IMG/VR virus record: IMGVR_UViG_3300010883_000008
Span: 66,668 to 99,426 of that record
Strand: one strand, 5' to 3'
DNA: 32,759 bases
DNA from: a virus
The position numbers and the translations under genes are program-made. The stretch's first letter is position 1, and each line of letters begins with the position of its first letter. Below, piece after piece: positions 1-8,013 of this stretch. Under the pieces are notes generated by a model. That model had not been told where the DNA came from. It did not search any database and saw only the letters and a program-made list of their open reading frames with translations.

Positions 1-763
1 TCGTGAAGATTTGATCCGTGAAGTACTGCCGGTGGTGGTCAAGCTGATGGTATCGCCGGTTAATGTCCGCGACTACGTTATCGATGCTACGTTCTTGAAA
101 GCGATTCGAGACCTTCGTGTTGTAGCAGAACGTACAGGGGAAACTGCACCCTCGGGTGGTCGTGATGTAGTGCCACTCGTGTTCCATACCCAACGGGAAG
201 ATCTTCTTAGGATCAGCCAGAGGCATGATGTCCTCAAACTTCGCACCCAAGTTAACTACTCCGTGCTGACCTGTCTCGACCGCTTTAACGATCCCCGAGT
301 TTGGGGTCCCAGCTACAATCAGATCTAGCCCATAGCATAGGCCCATATCTAGCTGCCAGAACGTACCCACACCTACCGTGCGAATGCCCATCTTCTTGAA
401 CATGTCGGCCAGTCGTGCGGCGACTACCGGCATATCGTTGCACTTGGAGGGCATGAAAGTGTCATCGTTCGACAGTACTACTACGTCAGGTTCCATCGAC
501 AGAACTGACTCGACAATGGAGTAAAGCATCGCGTCACAGCGACCTTCGACAGCATTCTCCAGCAGATCCGTACGCTCCATCAGTTCCCGCCAAGACCAAT
601 ACCGGGTAGCTGTTGTGGCCTCCGAATTGTAGATCGCCGTGTCCCAACCCGCTTCCTCAAAGTACGCAGCGTAATACGCTAACTCGATAGGCACCTTGTT
701 GTTATGGCTACCTACGAGACTGTACAGAGGAGGTTTGACAAATACAATTTTCTTCGGGGTCAT
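1..763 (-). CDS. B12-binding radical SAM enzyme, 3' end cut by window edge
   Basis: About 254 residues are visible and the frame runs open off the left edge. The N-terminus (KKIVFVKPP, then PIELAYYAAYFEEAGW) looks like a cobalamin-binding Rossmann domain. Around residue 203 the sequence RGCSFPCTFCYN gives the CxxxCxxC cluster (C206, C210, C213) that holds the radical SAM 4Fe-4S centre. Such enzymes often methylate or rearrange unactivated carbons. Next to a sugar aminotransferase and epimerase, a role in sugar or glycan modification is likely, but the substrate cannot be read. The ATG lies 2 nt after the stop of the aminotransferase, with AAGGA as ribosome binding site inside that gene. Family call is firm; the role is inferred. 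Confidence 0.88.
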   Translation of the reverse strand, partial: MTPKKIVFVKPPLYSLVGSHNNKVPIELAYYAAYFEEAGWDTAIYNSEATTATRYWSWRELMERTDLLENAVEGRCDAMLYSIVESVLSMEPDVVVLSNDDTFMPSKCNDMPVVAARLADMFKKMGIRTVGVGTFWQLDMGLCYGLDLIVAGTPNSGIVKAVETGQHGVVNLGAKFEDIMPLADPKKIFPLGMEHEWHYITTTRGCSFPCTFCYNTKVSNRFQERSIDNVVADINRRYHQLDHHRQYFTDQIFT

Positions 764-765
764 GG

Positions 766-1911
766 TCAATTATCCTTGAAGTATTCGCGGGTGGCGGTGA
801 TTACTCGGGTAACATCGTGGTTTGTTAGGAACTCGTGCATGGGTAGGCAAACATGATTCGCCGACCACTGTGCTGCCCCCGGGCAATCAACCCAGTTGAA
901 CCGATGCTTAAACGCGGGATGCCTATACACCGGGGAGGGGTATATCTTTCCCGAAAGTTGGATAGCGTGATCCTCCGCCAAGACGGTAGTGAAGTCATCC
1001 GCCCGAAAAGGTCCCCGCTTACTGGTTACGGGTAGCTTGTAGTAGTTACTCTTCCCGTAGTCAAAGAAGTGGAAATGCTCGGACAAAGTGTTCTGATATA
1101 TTTGAGCAATTTCTGCCCGCCTCTCAATGGCGTCGGGAACTGCCCGGATCGTAGCACATCCAATAGCGGCATCAATCTCAGAGAACCGACACGAATACCC
1201 AGGTACGTGACTCACCTGAGAATCCGCTCCGAATTGGGTAGACTTACCATGGCGAGCATACATCTCAGCATCCGCCACAGCCTCGTGGTGATATTGCGAA
1301 ACCAGAGCCCCGCCCTCCCCCGTGGTCATCGCCTTAGTAGCGAAGAACGAGAAGACTCCGAACCTCCCTAAGAGGCCCCCGTAATGCTCCGTTCCATCGG
1401 GGTCAGTACGTTGGGAACCGAAGCTATGTGCCGCGTCATCGATCAGAGCTACATTGTATTTATCGCAGATACTTTGAAGGACTGCGATATTACTGGGGAT
1501 TCGGCCCCCGTTACTCACCAAGTTAAAAGCTCGAACAAGCGTACATTTGCACAAACTTTCCAACTGCTCGGCGTCGGGGTCCATAGTGTCTGGGTCCACG
1601 TCAATGAACATGGGAATCATGCCTAGACGTTCAGCCGCGAATACGGGGGTGACATAGCCTGTAGCAAGGAAGACCATCACGTCTCCCGGGTGACATTTCA
1701 TAGCTCGAAAGAGACATTCTTGAGCAGAGGTGTTGCTACCGAAGAGGGCAGTGTACGAACCTTTAGTCCAAGACTGCAACATAGCCTTGAACTCAGGGAC
1801 ATACTTATTGTCAACCAGTCTCCCGGATTCCAAGACGTGCCGAACGTTATTTACAGCCTCGTCGATAACGCTGGGGGAGAATCCGACTTTTAAGCCGTGA
1901 ATAGGGTCCAT
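766..1911 (-). CDS. DegT/DnrJ/EryC1/StrS-family sugar aminotransferase
   Basis: 381 residues, full length for the family. PLP-dependent enzymes of this family put an amino group on a keto-sugar nucleotide. Visible signatures are GSNTSAQECL near 58-67, LIDDAAHSFGS at 156-166 and FFATKAMTTGEGG at 189-201, in which K193 should form the Schiff base with PLP. The start ATG has GGAG 6 nt upstream. It sits between a radical SAM gene (2 nt downstream) and an epimerase gene (19 nt upstream), as in gene sets for amino-deoxysugars. The exact sugar cannot be told. Confidence 0.93.
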   Translation of the reverse strand: MDPIHGLKVGFSPSVIDEAVNNVRHVLESGRLVDNKYVPEFKAMLQSWTKGSYTALFGSNTSAQECLFRAMKCHPGDVMVFLATGYVTPVFAAERLGMIPMFIDVDPDTMDPDAEQLESLCKCTLVRAFNLVSNGGRIPSNIAVLQSICDKYNVALIDDAAHSFGSQRTDPDGTEHYGGLLGRFGVFSFFATKAMTTGEGGALVSQYHHEAVADAEMYARHGKSTQFGADSQVSHVPGYSCRFSEIDAAIGCATIRAVPDAIERRAEIAQIYQNTLSEHFHFFDYGKSNYYKLPVTSKRGPFRADDFTTVLAEDHAIQLSGKIYPSPVYRHPAFKHRFNWVDCPGAAQWSANHVCLPMHEFLTNHDVTRVITATREYFKDN

Positions 1912-1930
1912 ATCTTACTCCAAGGTTCAG

Positions 1931-2863
1931 TTAAACAGGTAGTCTCCAAGGGACGATCAAGTCGGCTACGTTAGTGAAATCAATTACCTCCTGCAATCCG
2001 GTCTCCAGACCAACCTTGGCCGTGAATCCCGTAGCTTTGTGGAACTTCTGGTAGTTGACCTCATAATCACGGAAGTCCGGATCTTCCCCGGTCCCCTCAG
2101 CGATCAGCTTGTAGTTGTGCAATCGTTGCACTGTTTCAGCAAGGGCCAACTTAGTCAGGTTCATCCGTTCGTCGCCCACGTTGTAGGCTTCGCCCGAACA
2201 CGTCGTGTACTGAGCTAACGCCCGCACGTAAGCATCCACGGTATCTTCAATGTGCAGGAACGTACGTCTATCTGACCCACGATACAACACGATGTACTTG
2301 TCACGAACAGCCTTCCAACAAAAGTCGTTAGGCATCAGATCGTATCTCATACACGGGGACAAGCCAAACACAGTCGCAAACCGGAGACCCACGCCTCCAT
2401 ATGAGAGTACCGATTGCTCGGCCTCGAACTTAAATTTGCCGTACTCCGATTGCGGATTGGGAGTGGTGTCCTCCGTGCAGAGATCGTCAATCTGACCGTA
2501 AACAGATCCCGTAGAAGCGTATAATAGCGGAATGTCTTGGGCGTTGTGGCATGCTCGGATAACGTTCTGCGTACCTTCAACGATTATCTTGTGAGCCTCT
2601 ACCGGTTTACGGGCACAGATCGGAAAGCCGACCAGTGAGGCTAAGTGAAAAACTGCGTCATGTCCCAGTATGGCAGAGGACAAACTTGCGTCGTCCCGAA
2701 TGTCTCCCCGAATCAGCCGTGCCCCGGCCTTCTGTAAATACAGTGCGGGAGTGACTCCGTAGTCAAACGTGTCATAGACAGTAACTTCGTCTCCCCGAGC
2801 CAAGAGTCGACGTACTAAGCAGTTACCAATGTAGCCCGCTCCGCCTGTGACGAGAATTTTCAT
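1931..2863 (-). CDS. NAD-dependent sugar-nucleotide epimerase/dehydratase (extended SDR)
   Basis: 310 residues. The N-terminus MKILVTGGAGYIG carries GxxGxxG (G7, G10, G13) for NAD binding. The catalytic pair is Y141 and K145 (SEYGKFK), with ASTGSVYG at 116-123 supplying the Ser/Thr. This matches UDP-glucose 4-epimerase and dTDP-glucose 4,6-dehydratase-like enzymes. It overlaps the upstream SDR gene by 4 nt (ATGA). A copy of the dispersed GTGCAA palindrome lies inside it at 2117-2131, encoding V-Q-R-L-H. The substrate is unknown, but the neighbouring DegT gene fits an amino-sugar route. Confidence 0.92.
   Translation of the reverse strand: MKILVTGGAGYIGNCLVRRLLARGDEVTVYDTFDYGVTPALYLQKAGARLIRGDIRDDASLSSAILGHDAVFHLASLVGFPICARKPVEAHKIIVEGTQNVIRACHNAQDIPLLYASTGSVYGQIDDLCTEDTTPNPQSEYGKFKFEAEQSVLSYGGVGLRFATVFGLSPCMRYDLMPNDFCWKAVRDKYIVLYRGSDRRTFLHIEDTVDAYVRALAQYTTCSGEAYNVGDERMNLTKLALAETVQRLHNYKLIAEGTGEDPDFRDYEVNYQKFHKATGFTAKVGLETGLQEVIDFTNVADLIVPWRLPV
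2117..2131. repeat. Dispersed palindrome copy inside a gene, 15 bp
   Basis: GTGCAATCGTTGCAC with a 3-bp centre, in the epimerase gene; coding strand GTG CAA CGA TTG CAC. Confidence 0.7.
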
Positions 2864-3549
2864 AGCAGTCCCAAGTGTTCTGGTAAATCGTAGGTGTTTC
2901 CGGTCTTCAACTCCTCAGATTCTAACAGATCGTATAGGTCTTTGGCAACCTCCCCTGGTTCGCGAAACGGCATGGGGGCGTCTGTTCGCTTAGGGTTCCC
3001 GGGAGTATTCACCAGACCTGGGTAGATGGTTACGGCTTTCCGTCCCCGAGTACTGTGGGGTCGATCCGACTCGAACTGAGCGAAGGATCGGATGTACGAT
3101 TCCAGAGCCGCCTTACTAGCCGCGTATGCCGGGAAGTTTTTAGACCCTTTGGATATGAAACTGCCCAGTGCCCCGATGCGGCAATCCTCACTAATCTTGT
3201 TGGCAAACATCAGCCGCGAAATGAGGAAGGTATGACCTAAGAAGTTGGTCATCATGTGCTGGAGCATTTGCGAGTAGGTCCACTGGTTAGGTGGGTTGCC
3301 CCGCTGGTTCATTCCCGCACAAAGCCAGATGCGACTAAACCCGTTATGATTCTCGAAGTGATCGACCACGGGAAGACAGGCTTGAGGGTGGGCAAAGTCC
3401 GCAGGATACCACCGAAAATTGGGGTGGTCTAGAGCCTTATCCATCGTGCGGGAAAGTCCCACTACCACGTTCCCAGCGTCCAAGTTCTTTTCGACCAAAG
3501 CTCGACCGATACCCGAAGACGCACCTGTAACCAAAACCCACTGCATCAT
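2860..3549 (-). CDS. Classical short-chain dehydrogenase/reductase
   Basis: 229 residues with the classical SDR pattern: TGASSGIG at 8-15 (cofactor), N102, S130, and Y142-x3-K146 (AYAASKAAL). Such enzymes reduce or oxidise carbonyl groups using NAD(P). It may act on a sugar intermediate, given the aminotransferase and epimerase just downstream. Two start codons overlap the stop of the upstream gene (ATGATG at 3549 and 3546); the first is used here. SDR members act on too many substrates to be more specific. Confidence 0.88.
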   Translation of the reverse strand: MMQWVLVTGASSGIGRALVEKNLDAGNVVVGLSRTMDKALDHPNFRWYPADFAHPQACLPVVDHFENHNGFSRIWLCAGMNQRGNPPNQWTYSQMLQHMMTNFLGHTFLISRLMFANKISEDCRIGALGSFISKGSKNFPAYAASKAALESYIRSFAQFESDRPHSTRGRKAVTIYPGLVNTPGNPKRTDAPMPFREPGEVAKDLYDLLESEELKTGNTYDLPEHLGLL

Positions 3550-4046
3550 GTGTAATCTCTTATCACTAATAGAGTTATGTGGTATTCGTTGTCACCCACT
3601 TGAACTTTAGTATTGCGGGTGATCTCCATAGCGGTTCGGATAAAGCGTTCGTCCTTGGGCTCTTTACAGATTAGAAAGATCCCCGGCTTCCGGTTGAGGC
3701 GTTGAGCATACAGACTAGCTTGCCCAACGGCCTCATAGAATTTACTGGCCCAGTCCACCTCAAAGGCGATCTCTTCCGTGACGATATCACATCGACGATT
3801 GTCGTCTCCCGTGGACACCTCAATCTTCCCGTTGAAGATCTTTGCCAAGTAGTCCCGGTAGTATGCCTCGTTCTTAGGACGGCCCCCAGTAGCACCTAAG
3901 GCGTTTTCATTCACCCTCAAGTGTACGTCCTGATCTACGTCCTGCATACTAGCCACGTGCCGAAAACGTAAAATGTACATTCCCAACAGCACTATGATAA
4001 GGAACGCTAGTACTAAAAGCAAGTGTGGATCTGGACCGTTCATCAT
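3546..4046 (-). CDS. Membrane-anchored PD-(D/E)XK nuclease-like protein
   Basis: 166 residues from ATG 4046. A TTG nine bases upstream is possible, but the ATG makes an ATGA overlap with the preceding gene. Residues 8-27 form one hydrophobic helix (HLLLVLAFLIIVLLGMYIL). The rest has the pattern RCDIVTEEIAFEVDWASK with D87, E96, D98 and K102, followed by EAVGQASLYA and RKPGIFLI. That pattern occurs in a family of small phage and bacterial proteins related to PD-(D/E)XK nucleases. A membrane-tethered nuclease inside a sugar operon is odd and could act in exclusion or DNA turnover. Nuclease activity is inferred from motif resemblance only. Confidence 0.55.
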   Translation of the reverse strand: MMNGPDPHLLLVLAFLIIVLLGMYILRFRHVASMQDVDQDVHLRVNENALGATGGRPKNEAYYRDYLAKIFNGKIEVSTGDDNRRCDIVTEEIAFEVDWASKFYEAVGQASLYAQRLNRKPGIFLICKEPKDERFIRTAMEITRNTKVQVGDNEYHITLLVIRDYT

Positions 4047-4660
4047 ATTCCCCAAACAGTAGAACTCGGGTCAGTATCTAACAAATGACGCTCAACGTTA
4101 CGAGTCACTTCGTCCTCAATATCGATGTCGTCTACTCGATACCGAAGCATTGAGAAGGTATCCCCGATCCGCTTCATCCCGTATTCTAGGTCCAAGCATT
4201 TTAGCAGCATCTTATACTGCAAGACCGCAGAATACCAAGGGCCGATCTCCGGTCGGAACAGTGCAACTGGTTGCACAAACAATACTCGGCACGCAGGTGC
4301 AAGCATCCCGAACTGCTCCAAGTATCGGTACATCATCATGGGGCCGTAAACTAGCTCGTGAGCCGCCCGACTAAAGTGCAGTTGATCCGAGAGTCGGGGG
4401 TCACTTTCCTCCGGATGGGGAGGTATAAACGTGATACTTTCCACGCGTTCTCCCGATTCCCAAAGCTCTTGGTTGTCGTTCACAACCCCTATTACGTCTG
4501 AGGCCGATCCGAAGTCTGTCCGACACCACTGGTATTTTCCGGTAGTTGTCATGTCCGTTCGAGGGACCTTACCTACCATGAAGACAGGTATCGCCTTTGA
4601 CTCCAGATAGTTAGCTACTGTGACAGCCATTCCTGGGCCACTGTTTCCGATAATATGCAT
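4043..4660 (-). CDS. Rossmann-like protein, possibly degenerate SDR
   Basis: 205 residues. It opens with MHIIGNSGPGMAVTVANYL, a glycine-rich turn after a beta strand as in nucleotide-binding Rossmann folds. The C-terminal half has WYSAVLQYKMLLKCLDLEYG, which resembles the Y-K helix of SDR enzymes, but the Tyr-Lys spacing is not the standard YxxxK. It may be a diverged SDR or a different Rossmann enzyme. It lies between an AAA-lid-like gene and the nuclease-like gene. The palindrome copy at 4261-4276 falls in it and encodes V-Q-P-V-A-L. No function is assigned. Confidence 0.45.
   Translation of the reverse strand: MHIIGNSGPGMAVTVANYLESKAIPVFMVGKVPRTDMTTTGKYQWCRTDFGSASDVIGVVNDNQELWESGERVESITFIPPHPEESDPRLSDQLHFSRAAHELVYGPMMMYRYLEQFGMLAPACRVLFVQPVALFRPEIGPWYSAVLQYKMLLKCLDLEYGMKRIGDTFSMLRYRVDDIDIEDEVTRNVERHLLDTDPSSTVWGI
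4261..4276. repeat. Dispersed palindrome copy inside a gene
   Basis: GTGCAACTGGTTGCAC in the Rossmann-like gene; coding strand GTG CAA CCA GTT GCA C. Confidence 0.8.
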
Positions 4661-4668
4661 GTGTACTC

Positions 4669-5616
4669 TTACTCAATCCAGTTGTCCAGATAAGCCCTCC
4701 GCATGTCGTCCACCGAAGTGCCTACAGTTTTAGTTAGTGCCCATGCTCGACAGTCGTCCAACACAGGCTTAATGTCCGTATAGAATTGTTCAGCTTGCCG
4801 GGGGGAGCAGAATTTCAACTCATCCCGCAGATGCAAGTACAGCTTCCAATAGGGGAACACTGAGGACGCCATGTCCCGCAGTAACCAGCCCTCACAATAG
4901 AAGGCAACTTCCCCTAACCATCGTCCTCCTCCATCCAACGATAATTTCTTGCAGGTCGCCGACATGGCTGCTGAGCCCGGTCTCGTATGGATATCGACGG
5001 ACTCATATGGCAAGAAGTCTTGAAACTTAGTAAGTGGCTTAATCTCGTTGACAAGGGGCTTCGTCTTACACCCTGAGTCGCACAGGAAATAGGGGAGAGC
5101 CAAACCAAAGCCTCCCCGGGTGTTTTTGGACATTTGCTCCGCAAGGTCAAGGGTCCACGATACATCCTCATCACCACGCACCAAATCCAGTTGAGCAAAT
5201 GCATCAACACCCTCCTTCGCAAACGCGATTAAAACTCGGGCAAAGTCGCCTTGCCCGTTGTTAGTCAATGTCGCAAAGGCTTCCCGGCGAAGTCCTGATT
5301 CACCGAGAAGCATTCCCGCATGTCCGGAATCTCGATTTTTGGGGCCTTCCGCCATCGCCCGAGTAATGTCAATCAACTGAGGTAACGTACTTAGAGGTTG
5401 CCGAAACATTTTGGCTACTTCAAAGTTAGTCCCGCAATCCTCCGCCATCCAAGTCCAGGCACGTTTTATCGCAGCCTTGGGGTCCGTCTGCCACGCAACT
5501 TTTGCGAAGTTTATAGCCCCCAGAACGTCAGATCTTCGTATGCACTTTTGTGCCGCCGAAATGCTGAGATAGTAGACATTCTTATCGGGTTCCGTAGTGA
5601 AAGGCTTTATGTCCAT
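4669..5616 (-). CDS. Protein like the C-terminal region of RarA/MgsA, without ATPase
   Basis: 315 residues. Residues about 15-65 (YYLSISAAQKCIRRSD, then AWTWMAEDCG) resemble the C-terminal clamp-loader-like domain of RarA/MgsA (SA..KS.RGSD..AA, then ..ASEDIG). The Walker A and B ATPase part is absent, so the protein is the lid/oligomerisation region standing alone. Phages use such fragments as DNA-replication accessory proteins, but here the gene is inside a sugar operon. The rest is helical and unrecognised. The assignment rests on short motif similarity and is moderate at best. Confidence 0.5.
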   Translation of the reverse strand: MDIKPFTTEPDKNVYYLSISAAQKCIRRSDVLGAINFAKVAWQTDPKAAIKRAWTWMAEDCGTNFEVAKMFRQPLSTLPQLIDITRAMAEGPKNRDSGHAGMLLGESGLRREAFATLTNNGQGDFARVLIAFAKEGVDAFAQLDLVRGDEDVSWTLDLAEQMSKNTRGGFGLALPYFLCDSGCKTKPLVNEIKPLTKFQDFLPYESVDIHTRPGSAAMSATCKKLSLDGGGRWLGEVAFYCEGWLLRDMASSVFPYWKLYLHLRDELKFCSPRQAEQFYTDIKPVLDDCRAWALTKTVGTSVDDMRRAYLDNWIE

Positions 5617-5650
5617 AGGTCAATTTTCCAGTTCAAGTAGTATAGCCGAG

Positions 5651-6070
5651 TTACTTGGAGATAGCCAGTCCTTCGCCTTCGTTCGGGACGATGATAGAGC
5701 TTTTGGCTTTCTCTTGAGCGTCGATGATTTGGTTCTCCATCGATCCCGCTCGGTGTTCCAGCAGCAATCCAGTAGTCTCCGCCAGAACTTTCTGACTGTC
5801 CAACGGGAATGACATCATCAGGGCTTGCAGGGTCGCCCTTAAGACGTGGTTGTCGTACTCTAATGAAAGGTTGTCGCTATGACAATTCATCAGTGCATTT
5901 ACGATCCACTGAGGATCAAGTTGCTTATCAGCAGTCATGCCAACTTTGAACTTACCCCGATACTTTTTCATCACGTCCAGAACCTTCATGGCCCCATCTT
6001 TGATTTCGGGTCGGTCAAAGAACGGAATATCCTCAGTCTCGTCAACTGGAGGGGAGGTGGATTCGTCCAT
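5651..6070 (-). CDS. Hypothetical protein
   Basis: 139 residues from ATG 6070, which has GAGAGA about 8 nt upstream; a TTG at 6076 is the alternative. The N-terminal 20 residues are acidic and Pro-rich (probably disordered), then a helical body ending in a Glu/Lys-rich stretch. No cysteine cluster, membrane segment or known motif was found. The start overlaps the upstream cupin gene by 29 nt. Not recognised. Confidence 0.6.
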   Translation of the reverse strand: MDESTSPPVDETEDIPFFDRPEIKDGAMKVLDVMKKYRGKFKVGMTADKQLDPQWIVNALMNCHSDNLSLEYDNHVLRATLQALMMSFPLDSQKVLAETTGLLLEHRAGSMENQIIDAQEKAKSSIIVPNEGEGLAISK

Positions 6071-6533
6071 TTTCAATCTCTCTTAGTATTTTGTGTTCCA
6101 TCTCAAGGGGTTCAAATTCGATTGGAGTGATGGGCTCCTCACAATCATCCCAACGTTTGTCAATCATAGCTACCATCGAAAGGTCCGTAAGGGCCTTCAT
6201 GGTGTGTCCTGTTCCAATGGGGAAACAGATGCAATCTCCCGGGCCGAGTATCTCAAACGGATACTGGGACTGTCGGGCCTCAACTCGCTGCAATTGAATA
6301 AGCCGAGGAACGTACTCAAAATAGACAACTTGTCCCGAAGTTACTAAGATCCATTCGACGAATTCCTTATGGTAATGGAATCCCCGCATTTCACCTTTGT
6401 TGGTTTGGATCAAGTTGAATTCTTTGATCGTACGTCCCGCCGTCTCCTTGGGTAATGCCCAAGTGAAGATTCCTCCCCGGTCATCCGCCAAAGTTCCGAG
6501 GTTGCAGAAGGGCTTAACCAGTTCCATCGACAT
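6042..6533 (-). CDS. Sugar-nucleotide cupin (RmlC/FdtA/WxcM-like)
   Basis: 163 residues. DDRGGIFTWALP followed by GEMRGFHYHKEFVEWILVTSG and GPGDCICFPIGTGHTM is the double-stranded beta-helix pattern of sugar-nucleotide isomerases and epimerases; RGFHYH is comparable to RGLHYQ in RmlC. These enzymes epimerise or isomerise dTDP-4-keto-6-deoxysugars. It lies between a Gfo/Idh oxidoreductase and the downstream sugar genes, supporting deoxysugar synthesis. ATG 6533 has AAGGA about 9 nt upstream and overlaps the preceding gene by 20 nt. Whether it does 3,5-epimerisation or 3,4-isomerisation cannot be decided. Confidence 0.8.
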   Translation of the reverse strand: MSMELVKPFCNLGTLADDRGGIFTWALPKETAGRTIKEFNLIQTNKGEMRGFHYHKEFVEWILVTSGQVVYFEYVPRLIQLQRVEARQSQYPFEILGPGDCICFPIGTGHTMKALTDLSMVAMIDKRWDDCEEPITPIEFEPLEMEHKILREIENGRIHLPSS

Positions 6534-7407
6534 CGTAGCATTCCTTTTCTAACCATGCAAAGGTCTCCATGGACCGCAACACACGGTCTATCATTAGAGG
6601 CTTTTTGCGTTCAAAGTCCGTGATAGAGTGCCCATACATTGGATGCTCGTCAGGCCCCGTAAACGGCTTGTGGTGGCTGTGGTTTGTTTTTCGGGCGGTA
6701 GCACCCATCAACGGGCGGGACCATCCGGGAGCTTGATTAGGGCCTTTTCGGGTGCCCATGTATTGAGTGCATTGCTTGAAGGTTCGGGCGTTATCCGAGA
6801 ACTCCATCTCGTACCGTAGGCCAGGGCAGTCAAAGCCTGCATGGTAGATCCGGTCGTCCTTCCAGAAATCCCGAGCCGTATACTCCAAAGGTCCCGCCAA
6901 ATGACTCCCGAGCATGACCCCGTACCAAGCTATGTCCCAAGCCATTAGTTGGGTCCCGCCGCCTAAGGGTAGGTTCATCCACGACTTAGCATAGTGGACG
7001 CCTAATCGCACAAGGGATTCTCGCCGATCCATGTAGTTCATGCACTGGCAGGATACATCTAACCTTAACCCTTTGTTCTTAGCCATAGCGACCAAGTCCT
7101 TGACCCGATGTTCCGAGGTGGAGGGGGTCTTTTCCACCAGCACATTCTTCCCCGCGTCTAGACACGAATGCACGGTCAGAAAGTGTGATCTGGTAGGCGT
7201 GCAAATGTACACGTTCTCAACGGTAGGATCGTCCAACATGGTTTCTAGTGCAACCGTTTGCACAGATTTGTGGCTACCCACATATCGACCAAGTTCCAAC
7301 TCCCCCGGCGTGCGGGAGACATAGATGGTATCTCGGTCCTTGAAGTGCCGTAGCATCTTACGTTGGGCGAAACTTCCGGTTGGTGAAATGAATCCCCACT
7401 TACTCAT
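6514..7407 (-). CDS. Gfo/Idh/MocA-family oxidoreductase
   Basis: 297 residues. NVYICTPTRSHF at 65-76 and KNVLVEKTPS at 87-96 (E92, K93, P95, the EKP motif) identify this NAD(P)-dependent sugar dehydrogenase family. The usual N-terminal GxGxxG is modified to GFISPTGSFA. Family members oxidise sugar or inositol hydroxyls, often to make 3-keto or uronic sugars for DegT aminotransferases. A palindrome copy at 7248-7263 encodes V-Q-T-V-A-L at residues 49-54. It overlaps the upstream sulfotransferase-like gene by 8 nt. Confidence 0.88.
   Translation of the reverse strand: MSKWGFISPTGSFAQRKMLRHFKDRDTIYVSRTPGELELGRYVGSHKSVQTVALETMLDDPTVENVYICTPTRSHFLTVHSCLDAGKNVLVEKTPSTSEHRVKDLVAMAKNKGLRLDVSCQCMNYMDRRESLVRLGVHYAKSWMNLPLGGGTQLMAWDIAWYGVMLGSHLAGPLEYTARDFWKDDRIYHAGFDCPGLRYEMEFSDNARTFKQCTQYMGTRKGPNQAPGWSRPLMGATARKTNHSHHKPFTGPDEHPMYGHSITDFERKKPLMIDRVLRSMETFAWLEKECYDVDGTG
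7248..7263. repeat. Dispersed palindrome copy inside a gene
   Basis: GTGCAACCGTTTGCAC in the Gfo/Idh gene; coding strand GTG CAA ACG GTT GCA C. Confidence 0.8.
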
Positions 7408-8011
7408 ATCCTAGTACCTCAAAATCCTTACTCATGATGTTACGTAATCCATGTGCTAAAACGGGATCATCTTCACAGTACTTGGCCCCCGGTTGGAGGT
7501 AGGTACTTCGGTTAAAATGATACACGTCTTCCGGCCAACCTTGAGTTCGTGCAAAATCGGCGTAGTCCTGAGCTAAGTTCTCCACCCGCAGGATTCGGGA
7601 AGCTACTTGTTGTCCATTAGCGGATACCACGTTACCCCACTGAGGGGTGAATAGGTGAGCCGGTGCGGGGCTTTCCGGGGAGAATTCGCAGGTAAACACT
7701 CCCCGAGGAGTACACCCTTCCGGGAGCCATCCCTTTTCCCGGCAGTAGTTCCAAGCACTAATGAACCGGCTATGGGGGTGTCTTGCGGAAGTGACAATTT
7801 CATGTCCCTTCAAGTCATCCAAATGCGGCCAAACTATGTCGGCCAACCAGGGATAATGTAGTACTACGACCTTAAACTCCCGCAAGGCCAGTTGCAACGT
7901 GTCCCACGAGGGTGTCATCTCGTCAAGGCGAACTATGGAGGTAGCATCATTCATACTGTTGAGTATGGAGATACTTCCCGCTTTATAGTTGCATAAGTAT
8001 ACTACCGACAC
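7400..8011 (-). CDS. Sulfotransferase-like protein (Sulfotransfer_2 type)
   Basis: 203 residues from GTG 8011. This start lies 2 nt after the thyX stop with GGAG 9 nt upstream; longer starts would overlap thyX by about 140 nt. The N-terminus YLCNYKAGSISILNSM resembles the PAPS phosphosulfate-binding loop (PK.G..S), and VTSARHPHSRFISAWNY resembles the 3'-phosphate motif (R.P..R..S). Sulfotransferases move sulfate from PAPS to sugar hydroxyls. Two further sulfotransferase-like genes occur at 20324-20983 and 29359-29973. Activity is inferred, since the loop is diverged. Confidence 0.65.
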   Translation of the reverse strand: MSVVYLCNYKAGSISILNSMNDATSIVRLDEMTPSWDTLQLALREFKVVVLHYPWLADIVWPHLDDLKGHEIVTSARHPHSRFISAWNYCREKGWLPEGCTPRGVFTCEFSPESPAPAHLFTPQWGNVVSANGQQVASRILRVENLAQDYADFARTQGWPEDVYHFNRSTYLQPGAKYCEDDPVLAHGLRNIMSKDFEVLGYE

Positions 8012-8013
8012 GT

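Noticed and set aside
11-328. Plus-strand open frame of 105 codons
   Set aside because: It is antisense to the radical SAM gene, whose motifs and ribosome binding site are clear.
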